The notes below the pieces were generated by a model. That model saw only the letters and a program-made list of their open reading frames with translations. It searched no databases and was not told the origin of the DNA. A DNA stretch of 7,686 nt from CAZFAT01 sp964517075 (GTDB lineage: Bacteria > Acidobacteriota > Vicinamibacteria > Vicinamibacterales > SCN-69-37): assembly GCA_964517075.1 (NCBI GenBank), contig CAZFAT010000220.1:1-7686 (forward strand), in the 5' to 3' direction. Positions 1 to 5,171 of this stretch are shown here, piece by piece (the first letter of the stretch is position 1; each line of letters starts with the position of its first letter). The position numbers and the translations under genes are program-made.

Positions 1-424
1 TGGCGGTCAGCAGATGGCCGACCGCGTCAGCGAACGCGCGCGCGACCGGATGCGCGGGCACCCGCACCGCGAGCGTGCCCGCTCCGGCGTGCACGGCCGG
101 TGCGATGGACGCGGGCGCGTCGACAATCAGTGCCAGCGGCCCGGGCCAGCAGGCGTCGGCCAGCCGGCGCGTGGACGCGCCCAGGTCGCCGCAGGCCGCC
201 TCGATCTGCTCGCGCGACGCGCCGATGAGCGGCAGCGCCTCGCCGGCGTCGCGCCCTTTCAACCTGAACAGCGCGTTGACCGCGGCGGGCGATCGCGGAT
301 CGACGGCCAGTCCGTAAAACGTGTCGGTGGGCAGGGCGACGATGCCGCCCTCGCGCAGCCAGGCGACGGCCGGCTCGAGATCGATCGGGCGGCAGTGGTC
401 GGGATCAATAACGAGCGCACGCAC
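1..424 (-). CDS. tsaC: Threonylcarbamoyl-AMP synthase (Sua5/YrdC/TsaC family), 3' end cut by window edge
   Basis: This enzyme makes L-threonylcarbamoyl-AMP from threonine, bicarbonate and ATP, the first step of the t6A37 modification of ANN-decoding tRNAs; it is cytosolic. The visible 141 residues cover most of a YrdC domain: PTDTFYGLAVDP at about 32-43, the substrate-binding KGR at 56-58 followed by ALPL at 63-66, WPGPLALI at 93-100, and the strand GTLAVRVPAHP at 116-126. The distal SxAN-type motif and the end of the protein lie outside the window, so a short TsaC cannot be told from a two-domain Sua5. The start is GTG at 424-422: an in-frame stop lies only 12 bp upstream, and no other start codon sits between. 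That stop is also the TGA ending the acyl-CoA dehydrogenase gene, so translational coupling is likely. A weak GGATGAG lies upstream. Family assignment is secure. Confidence 0.92.
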   Translation of the reverse strand, partial: MRALVIDPDHCRPIDLEPAVAWLREGGIVALPTDTFYGLAVDPRSPAAVNALFRLKGRDAGEALPLIGASREQIEAACGDLGASTRRLADACWPGPLALIVDAPASIAPAVHAGAGTLAVRVPAHPVARAFADAVGHLLTA

Positions 425-436
425 GGGACGCGGGTC

Positions 437-1642
437 TCATCCAGGTTCGTCCGCGGAGGGCAGATCACAGCGCGTGGGCCGATCCGTCCGATAGCCGAGG
501 ACGTAGTCGGCCTGCATGAGCGTATGGATCTCGCGCGTGCCTTCGTAGATGACCGCCCCCTTGCAGTTGCGATAGAAGCGGCCCACCGGGTACTCGTCGG
601 AGTAGCCGTTGGCGCCGTGCACCTGGACGGCATCCGCGGCCGCCCGTTCGGAGGCCACCGTCGCGAACCACTTGGCTAGACTGGTTTCACGCGTGTTCCG
701 TCGGCCCCGATTCTTCAGCCACCCCGACCGGAGCCAGAGCAGGCGCGCGGCCTGATAGTCGGATTCCATCTGCGCAATCATCGCCTTCACGAGCTGGTGC
801 TGCCCGATCTCGGTCCCGAACGCGCGTCGCTCCCGCGCATAGCGAACCGACGCGTCCCGGCAGGCCCGGATCAGGCCCGTCGCGCCGGCCGCGACCGTGT
901 AGCGGCCCTGATCGAGCGCGAACATCGCGATCTTGAACCCCTCGCCCTCGCGGCCGACGAGGTTGGCGGCCGGAACCTCCACCTCATCGAAGCTGATGTA
1001 GCCCGTGTTGCCGGCGAGGATGCCCCACTTCTCGGTCAGCGTGCCCGTCGACACGCCCTTGAAGGTCCGCTCGACGATGAACGCGCTCAAGCCGTCGGGA
1101 TCGCGCGTCTGTTTCTTCGCGGCGTCGGTCCAGGCAAACACCAGGAACGTGTCGGCGACGTCCGCGAGCGAGATCCACATCTTCTCGCCCGACAACACGT
1201 AGACGTCGCCGCGGCGAATGGCGGTGCTCAGGATGCCGCGCACGTCGCTGCCCGCACTGGCTTCCGTCAGGCCATAGGTGGCGATCCGCCTCCCCTGCGC
1301 CTGCGGCGTCAAGTACCGCTGCTTCTGATCCTCGGTGCCCCAGGCGAGGAGCGTCAGACTGTTGAGCGCCACGTGCACCGACAGGATCACGCGAAGCGAC
1401 GTGTCCACGTACTCCAGTTCCTCGCTGGCGAGTCCCAGGCTGATGTAATCGAGCCCGGCGCCTCCGTAGTCGGCCGGCACCGACAGGCCCAGCAGTCCCA
1501 GCTCGGCCATGCCCTCGAGCACGCCGCGATCGAACCGATGCGCGCGGTCCAGGTCGCGGATGCGGGGCGCCACGGCCCGCGCCGCCCACTCGCGGACAGA
1601 GGCGGTCAGCAGGTCGTGTTCAGGCGAGAGATCGAAATTCAT
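437..1642 (-). CDS. Acyl-CoA dehydrogenase, glutaryl-CoA dehydrogenase-like
   Basis: FAD-dependent acyl-CoA dehydrogenase of 401 aa, a normal length for the family. Such enzymes oxidise an acyl-CoA to the 2-enoyl-CoA and pass electrons to ETF in the cytosol. Visible are the N-terminal helical domain (about 1-120), the FAD signature YGLTEASAGSDV at 123-134, the middle beta domain, and a C-terminal helical domain with HGANGYSDEYPVGR at 342-355 and YEGTREIH at 366-373. Glu367 is the expected catalytic base. The segment ELEYVDTSLRVILS resembles human glutaryl-CoA dehydrogenase: Glu77, Arg84 and Ser88 keep the spacing of its Glu87, Arg94 and Ser98. This favours glutaryl-CoA or another dicarboxylyl-CoA substrate, by inference only. 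No ETF or lysine-degradation gene is nearby. The ATG at 1642 was chosen because domain homology begins there; an in-frame upstream extension overlaps the previous gene. No clear Shine-Dalgarno is seen. Confidence 0.93.
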   Translation of the reverse strand: MNFDLSPEHDLLTASVREWAARAVAPRIRDLDRAHRFDRGVLEGMAELGLLGLSVPADYGGAGLDYISLGLASEELEYVDTSLRVILSVHVALNSLTLLAWGTEDQKQRYLTPQAQGRRIATYGLTEASAGSDVRGILSTAIRRGDVYVLSGEKMWISLADVADTFLVFAWTDAAKKQTRDPDGLSAFIVERTFKGVSTGTLTEKWGILAGNTGYISFDEVEVPAANLVGREGEGFKIAMFALDQGRYTVAAGATGLIRACRDASVRYARERRAFGTEIGQHQLVKAMIAQMESDYQAARLLWLRSGWLKNRGRRNTRETSLAKWFATVASERAAADAVQVHGANGYSDEYPVGRFYRNCKGAVIYEGTREIHTLMQADYVLGYRTDRPTRCDLPSADEPG

Positions 1643-1703
1643 GCGAAGGATCAATGGCCAGTGAAGTATCAATGATCTCGTGATCGCATCATCAATGCCG
1701 AAC
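1643..1703. repeat. AT-richer spacer with three ATCAATG words
   Basis: This 61-bp gap is clearly less GC-rich than the flanking genes. The word ATCAATG occurs at 1650-1656, 1668-1674 and 1691-1697, and short inverted words (GATC...GATC; GCAT...ATGC) lie between. No T-tailed terminator and no convincing promoter is visible. On the minus strand TTGATG and GATACT sit about 19 bp apart, which is too far from consensus to call. It resembles the AT-rich repeat spacer at 6235-6330. Confidence 0.45.
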
Positions 1704-2498
1704 TCAGGATCGCCTGAGCTCGACGGGGTCTCCGACCGAGACACCGAGCCGGTCGGCCGCGCTCGCCGACGACGCGGCGCACTCGAGGTGGTCGGTGCTG
1801 CCGAACAGCGCGCCGATCTCGTCCGCACCGATCTCCGCAAACGTCGAAACAATGCGGCTGATCGTCCGCCCGCCCACCGTCAGAGTAATCGTCCCGAGGC
1901 CGTCGGTCAGCTTCTCGCACGACCGGCGGTCGAGGTTGGTGACGACATTCCCGAATCGATCGATCCGCACGACAACGCCGCGCAGCACGGCATCGTCCAG
2001 TGACGGACGCGGCAGGTCGAGCGTGCGGTAGTCCGTCAGCGCGCGCCCGAACGCCGACAACTGGATCCCCTTCGACAGCCAGGCGGCCGCTGGCGCGAAC
2101 CGGTCCCGCCCTTCGAACGTCCGGCTGACCGTGGGCCGGGCGAAGCGCCGCTCGGTCAGTTCCACAATCTTCTTCGGCGGCGTCTCCTGGAAGACGCCGG
2201 TCAGCACGCCGTTGTCGGGCGCGACGAAGCGCCAGTCCCCGGCTTCGGCCGCGATCGCCCGCCGGGGGGATCCGACACCCGGATCGATCACGACGACGAA
2301 GATCGCGCCCGCGGGATAGAACCGGTAGATCGCCATCAGTTCGTGGGCGGCAAAGACGAGGTCGTGCGGGGGCAGGTCGTGGGACAGATCCACGAGCGTG
2401 GCGTCGGGATTGATGGAGAGGACCACGCCTTTCATGACACCGACGTAGTGATCGCGGGTGCCGAAGTCGGTCAGGAAGGCGACCAGGGGCTTGGCCAT
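1704..2498 (-). CDS. SAM hydrolase (DUF62 / SAM hydroxide adenosyltransferase) family protein with Glu in place of the catalytic His
   Basis: A 264-aa protein with the full two-domain DUF62 architecture. Characterised relatives split S-adenosylmethionine into adenosine and methionine using water; sister enzymes are the SAM fluorinase and chlorinase. Typical features are the N-terminal FLTDFGTRDHYVGVMKG at 8-24, LVDLSHDLPPHD at 35-46, VIDPGVGSPRR at 70-80, APDNGVL at 93-99, and the C-terminal beta domain with IDRFGNVVTNL at 179-189. The family uses an Asp-Arg-His triad to activate water. Asp72 and Arg79 are present with the usual spacing, but the motif normally read as TFHGRD reads TFEGRD (Glu129, codon GAA at 2114-2112). 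Activity may therefore be altered. The ATG at 2498 fits the family N-terminus; no Shine-Dalgarno precedes it. It lies 55 bp downstream of a SAM-dependent methyltransferase gene. Confidence 0.92.
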   Translation of the reverse strand: MAKPLVAFLTDFGTRDHYVGVMKGVVLSINPDATLVDLSHDLPPHDLVFAAHELMAIYRFYPAGAIFVVVIDPGVGSPRRAIAAEAGDWRFVAPDNGVLTGVFQETPPKKIVELTERRFARPTVSRTFEGRDRFAPAAAWLSKGIQLSAFGRALTDYRTLDLPRPSLDDAVLRGVVVRIDRFGNVVTNLDRRSCEKLTDGLGTITLTVGGRTISRIVSTFAEIGADEIGALFGSTDHLECAASSASAADRLGVSVGDPVELRRS

Positions 2499-2528
2499 AA
2501 GAGGAGCATACCGGAGCGGGAGGCGCGC

Positions 2529-2549
2529 GCCCGCCGGTCGACCGCGGGC
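2529..2549. other. GC-rich hairpin between the methyltransferase and SAM hydrolase genes
   Basis: GCCCGC at 2529-2534 pairs with GCGGGC at 2544-2549 around the palindrome GGTCGACC, giving a short strong stem with one bulged base. It begins 4 bp after the methyltransferase stop on the minus strand. No T tract follows in either direction, so it is not a classical intrinsic terminator. It might stabilise a 3' end or be chance in GC-rich DNA. Confidence 0.3.
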
Positions 2550-2553
2550 CGGT

Positions 2554-3204
2554 CTACTCCAGCGGCTTGCGAAAGAGCGTTTCGCGCGTACTCGTCTTGA
2601 GCAGGACGGACTCGGCTACGGTCAGACCGTCGAACATCCGGTTGATGTCGCGCGTGGTCCAGACCGTGCGCGACGTCATCGTCGCCGGAGACGGGCGCAG
2701 CCGCAGCGTGTTGACGGCCTCGACGACGAACCGGGTGTAGGACGTGAGGTTGGCCTGCGAGGCGCCGAAGAACCCGTACAGGACGCCGCCCGGCCGCAGC
2801 AGGCTGGTGAGTCGCGACGCCAGTCGCTGCCCCGCGGGTCGATCGAGGAAATCGAAGAGATCCCAGCAAAGAATGCCGTCGATGGAGCACGGCCCGTGCT
2901 GGATGCGCGCGTCCATCGCGTCGATCAAGCCGTCGCGCGACGCGGCGCGGGCATGGGTTTCGACCTCGGCAAACAGGTCGGCGACGTGGATTTTGCACGC
3001 GAACTGATCGCCGAAAAAGGCGATGTTGGGCCCGACGACCGGTCCGAGATCGAGCAGGACCGGCGTGGGCCGCATGGACAGTGTCGACAGAAAGCGCGGC
3101 ATGACCTTGGACGCCGCGACGGTGCCGGCGTTGTCGGCCGGCGCCGCCACGGCGTCCTCAGTTGCGACGGCGCCGCGCGTTCCCCACTTGAAGAGGCTCG
3201 CCAC
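2554..3204 (-). CDS. Class I SAM-dependent methyltransferase, substrate unknown
   Basis: Predicted 216-aa Rossmann-fold methyltransferase. After a low-complexity N-terminus (about 1-45), the SAM-binding motif I VLLDLGPVVGPN lies at 49-60. An acidic residue, Asp76, ends the next strand (IHVADLF). The post-motif strand SIDGILCWDLFDFL is at 107-120, and the helix-turn LTSLLRPGGVLYGFF at 132-146 is the usual motif III region. The C-terminal WTTRDINRMFDGL segment (182-194) may form the substrate lid. I do not recognise the substrate. The start is GTG at 3204 because AGAGG lies 7 nt upstream; TTG at 3228 and GTGs at 3222 and 3219 are in-frame alternatives that would swallow that ribosome site. The gene follows the bactofilin by 44 bp and precedes the SAM hydrolase gene by 55 bp, so co-transcription is likely. 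Confidence 0.8.
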   Translation of the reverse strand: MASLFKWGTRGAVATEDAVAAPADNAGTVAASKVMPRFLSTLSMRPTPVLLDLGPVVGPNIAFFGDQFACKIHVADLFAEVETHARAASRDGLIDAMDARIQHGPCSIDGILCWDLFDFLDRPAGQRLASRLTSLLRPGGVLYGFFGASQANLTSYTRFVVEAVNTLRLRPSPATMTSRTVWTTRDINRMFDGLTVAESVLLKTSTRETLFRKPLE

Positions 3205-3211
3205 TACCTGG

Positions 3212-3216
3212 CCTCT
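3212..3216 (-). promoter_or_regulatory. Ribosome binding site fixing the methyltransferase start
   Basis: AGAGG on the minus strand lies 7 nt before GTG at 3204-3202. It favours this start over the upstream in-frame TTG and GTG codons. Confidence 0.55.
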
Positions 3217-3248
3217 CACCACCCGCAACCGGCGGGCGGATGGATGCG

Positions 3249-3827
3249 CTATCGGGCCACCGACGCCGCGGCAGCCGGCGCGGGGACGGCGGGTTTCGAC
3301 TCGGCGGGCTTGGCGTCAGCGGGTTTCGCATCGCCCGGCTTCGCGTCGCCCGGCTTAGCGTCGCCCGGCTTGGCGTCGCCGCGGCCGGGCTGTTTCTGCA
3401 TGTCAATCGCGCCGCGGAAGTGGGCGCCATCGGCAATGGCGACGCGCGGGGCGATGAGGTCGCCATCCACCGTGCCGTTGTCGCGGATGTCCACGCGCTC
3501 GGTCGCGGCGATGTTGCCCTGCACCTGGCCCTCGACCACGACGGTCTTGGCGGTGATCTGCGCCTTGATCTTGCCGTTCGGCCCGATCGTCAGAACGTTC
3601 TGGCGGAGCTCGATCTTGCCTTCGACCTGACCTTCAATAGTCAGATCTTCACTTCCGCTCAACTCTCCCTTGATGATGACGCTTTTCCCGATATTCACCA
3701 CGTCTCTCTCCTGACGGCGGCTCGCCTCGGTGCGGGGCACCGACGATTCCGGCACGACGGCCGGGTTGGGACTGGGACTGGGGCTCATAGGCTGAGGGGG
3801 CTTTACGGCCTCGTCACGCTTCCACAT
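3249..3827 (-). CDS. Bactofilin (DUF583) with a GDAKP-repeat C-terminal tail
   Basis: Bactofilins are bacterial cytoskeletal proteins that polymerise without nucleotide and scaffold cell-wall or polarity machinery at the membrane. This 192-aa protein has three parts. The N-terminus (1-44) starts MWKRDE and is Pro/Ser-rich; a short Trp- or Phe-containing start like this serves as a membrane-targeting segment in other bactofilins (family knowledge, inferred here). The beta-helix core spans about 45-143, with repeating strands such as SVIIKGELSGSEDLTIEGQVEG, KIKAQITAKTVVVEGQVQGNI and GTVDGDLIAPRVAI. The tail (144-192) is low-complexity, with six pentapeptides at 150-179 (four GDAKP, then ADAKP and AESKP). 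The ATG at 3827 is chosen because GGAGAG lies 8 nt upstream; an in-frame start at 3878 would add 17 unrelated residues. It is the first gene of the minus-strand run. Confidence 0.93.
   Translation of the reverse strand: MWKRDEAVKPPQPMSPSPSPNPAVVPESSVPRTEASRRQERDVVNIGKSVIIKGELSGSEDLTIEGQVEGKIELRQNVLTIGPNGKIKAQITAKTVVVEGQVQGNIAATERVDIRDNGTVDGDLIAPRVAIADGAHFRGAIDMQKQPGRGDAKPGDAKPGDAKPGDAKPADAKPAESKPAVPAPAAAASVAR
3291..3380 (-). repeat. Six tandem 15-bp units encoding GDAKP-type pentapeptides
   Basis: Six contiguous 15-bp units lie at 3366-3380, 3351-3365, 3336-3350, 3321-3335, 3306-3320 and 3291-3305, in frame within the bactofilin gene. The first three in reading order differ only at the third base of the Ala codon (GCC, GCT, GCG); later units diverge more and end in ADAKP and AESKP. 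The gradient suggests expansion at the upstream side with decay toward the 3' side. Confidence 0.9.
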
Positions 3828-3835
3828 GTCAATCA

Positions 3836-3841
3836 CTCTCC
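3836..3841 (-). promoter_or_regulatory. Ribosome binding site of the bactofilin gene
   Basis: GGAGAG on the minus strand lies 8 nt before the ATG at 3827. It is the clearest Shine-Dalgarno in the window and decides the bactofilin start. Confidence 0.75.
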
Positions 3842-3870
3842 AAGCTGACAACGCTCCTGGAGGCGGCCTG

Positions 3871-3889
3871 GCGGACACAGAGCGTCCGC
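3871..3889 (-). other. Small hairpin in the bactofilin 5' leader
   Basis: A perfect 6-bp inverted repeat (GCGGAC / GTCCGC) with a 7-nt loop lies within the roughly 84-nt leader predicted between the promoter start site (near 3911) and the bactofilin ATG. No known riboswitch pattern was recognised. It could affect message stability or be incidental. Confidence 0.35.
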
Positions 3890-3917
3890 TGGTCGAGGGG
3901 AAGTCAGGTTGCCGGCC

Positions 3918-3946
3918 AGTATATGGGCCTCGACTGACCCTGTCTA
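3918..3946 (-). promoter_or_regulatory. Sigma70-type promoter for the bactofilin-led gene run
   Basis: On the minus strand the -35 box TAGACA (3946-3941) and -10 box TATACT (3923-3918) are separated by exactly 17 bp. Each matches the consensus at five of six positions, and the region is AT-richer than its surroundings. Transcription would begin near 3911. It is the best promoter candidate in the window and would serve the bactofilin gene and possibly the four genes after it. Confidence 0.7.
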
Positions 3947-3955
3947 GTCCTTTTC

Positions 3956-3984
3956 TTTTCTAAGAGTTAGCCCGGTGCTACGAT
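3956..3984 (+). promoter_or_regulatory. Possible weak promoter for the cysteine desulfurase gene
   Basis: A TACGAT box at 3979-3984 (four of six to TATAAT) is preceded 17 bp upstream by TTTTCT (3956-3961), a poor -35, in a T-rich stretch. A start site near 3991 would give an almost leaderless message beginning at the GTG at 3993. That would agree with the lack of a Shine-Dalgarno. This is a weak, positional call. Confidence 0.25.
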
Positions 3985-3992
3985 GGGCAATC

Positions 3993-5159
3993 GTGCGCAT
4001 CTACCTCGATCACAACGCCACCACGCCGGCGCTCCCAGACGTCGTGACGGCCGTCGCGCGCGCGCTGACCGATCGCTATGGCAATCCCTCATCCATTCAC
4101 GCCTACGGTCAGCTCGCCAAAGCCGAGCTGGACGAGGCCCGCGCGGCGGTGGCGGCGCTCATCGACGCCGATCCGCATGAAATTGTCTTCACGAGTGGCG
4201 GCACCGAGGCGGACAATTTTGCGCTGCGCGGCGCGGCTGACGCCCTCGAGCCCGCGGGCCGGCGCCACCTCGTGACGATCGGTATCGAGCACGAGGCCGT
4301 CCTCAACACGGTCAAGGCGCTCGAGCGGCGCGGCTGGACTGCGACGCTTGTGCCGGTCCCCGCGTCGGGCGTCGTCTCCCCCGCCGCCGTGGCCGAGGCC
4401 ATGACCGATCAGACGTCGATCGTGTCGGTGATGCACGCCAACAACGAAGTGGGCACCATCCAGCCGGTGGCGGAGCTGGCGGCGCTCGCGCGCGCGCGCC
4501 GCGCCATCGTCCACACCGACGCGGTGCAGTCGGTGGGTAAGATTCCGGTGTCGGTCCGCGCGCTCGGCGTGGATCTGCTGTCGCTCTCGGCGCACAAGTT
4601 CGGGGGCCCGAAGGGCGCCGGTGCGCTATGGATCCGCCGCGGCGTCCGCCTCACGCCGATCCTGACCGGCGGGCGTCACGAGCGCAGCCGCCGCGCCGGC
4701 ACCGAAAACGTGCCGGCTATTGCCGGCCTGGGCGTGGCCGCCACGATCGCCCGGGCTAAGCTCGCGGAGGATGCCCCCCGGGTCGCGGCGCTGCGCGATC
4801 GGCTCGAGCGCGCCATCCTCACGACCGTGCCGGGCACCACGCGCAACGGCGATCCGCAGCCGCGCGTGCCGAACACGACCAACATCAGTTTCGAGGGTAT
4901 CGAGGCCGAGTCGCTGCTGATTGCGCTCGATCTGGAAGGGGTGGCCGTGTCGACCGGATCGGCCTGCTCGTCGGGAACGCTCGAGGCCTCGCACGTGCTC
5001 CGGGCGATGGGCCTCCCCGCCTCGCGCACGCGCAACTCGCTACGGTTCAGCCTCGGATCGCAGACGACGGCCGAGGAGGTCGACTTCGTTGCCGGCGTGC
5101 TGCCGGCGCTCGTCGCGCGGCTGCGGACGCTGGCGCGCCCGGCCGCGGTGGCGCGGTAG
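3993..5159 (+). CDS. iscS: Cysteine desulfurase, IscS/NifS type (YrvO-like role with MnmA)
   Basis: PLP enzyme of 388 aa that converts cysteine to alanine and carries the released sulfur as a persulfide for transfer. It starts MRIYLDHNATTP, the typical family N-terminus. Visible motifs are TSGGTEADN at 67-75 (PLP phosphate), the cofactor-stacking His100 in IEHEAV, ANNEVGTIQP at 149-158, HTDAVQSVGK at 174-183, the Schiff-base Lys202 in SAHKFGGPKG, RAGTEN at 234-239, and the catalytic Cys325 in STGSACSSGTLEASHVL, the group I mobile-loop pattern. GTG at 3993 is preferred; an upstream in-frame GTG at 3975 adds six residues not expected in the family. No strong Shine-Dalgarno is seen. Because mnmA starts 12 bp after its stop and no iscU or other Fe-S scaffold gene is present here, its main role is probably sulfur donation for tRNA thiolation, as with YrvO of Bacillus subtilis. 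Confidence 0.95.
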   Translation: MRIYLDHNATTPALPDVVTAVARALTDRYGNPSSIHAYGQLAKAELDEARAAVAALIDADPHEIVFTSGGTEADNFALRGAADALEPAGRRHLVTIGIEHEAVLNTVKALERRGWTATLVPVPASGVVSPAAVAEAMTDQTSIVSVMHANNEVGTIQPVAELAALARARRAIVHTDAVQSVGKIPVSVRALGVDLLSLSAHKFGGPKGAGALWIRRGVRLTPILTGGRHERSRRAGTENVPAIAGLGVAATIARAKLAEDAPRVAALRDRLERAILTTVPGTTRNGDPQPRVPNTTNISFEGIEAESLLIALDLEGVAVSTGSACSSGTLEASHVLRAMGLPASRTRNSLRFSLGSQTTAEEVDFVAGVLPALVARLRTLARPAAVAR

Positions 5160-5171
5160 GATCGTCACGGC

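Noticed and set aside
14..679. Plus-strand open frame of 221 codons over the left edge
   Set aside because: It runs opposite the threonylcarbamoyl-AMP synthase gene and the end of the dehydrogenase gene; composition is Arg/Gly/Ala-rich with no motif.
797..1675. Long open frame on the plus strand opposite the acyl-CoA dehydrogenase gene (292 codons)
   Set aside because: It is antisense to a well-supported gene, has no recognisable domain and is rich in Arg/Ala/His as expected from GC-rich antisense reading.
1643..1852. In-frame 70-codon N-terminal extension of the acyl-CoA dehydrogenase
   Set aside because: It overlaps the SAM hydrolase gene out of frame, is Arg/Ser-rich, and family homology begins exactly at the ATG at 1642.
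2499..2512. TATGCT box just before the SAM hydrolase ATG as a leaderless promoter
   Set aside because: There is no acceptable -35 box 16-18 bp upstream, and the surrounding DNA is very GC-rich; coincidence is likely.
2458..3630. Plus-strand open frame of 390 codons opposite the methyltransferase and bactofilin genes
   Set aside because: It crosses two supported genes and their spacer, and its low-complexity Ser/Ala/Gly stretch is only the antisense of the GDAKP repeat.
3828..3878. 17-codon N-terminal extension of the bactofilin
   Set aside because: The ATG at 3827 has a strong GGAGAG at 8 nt and gives a typical bactofilin start; the extension would include that ribosome site.
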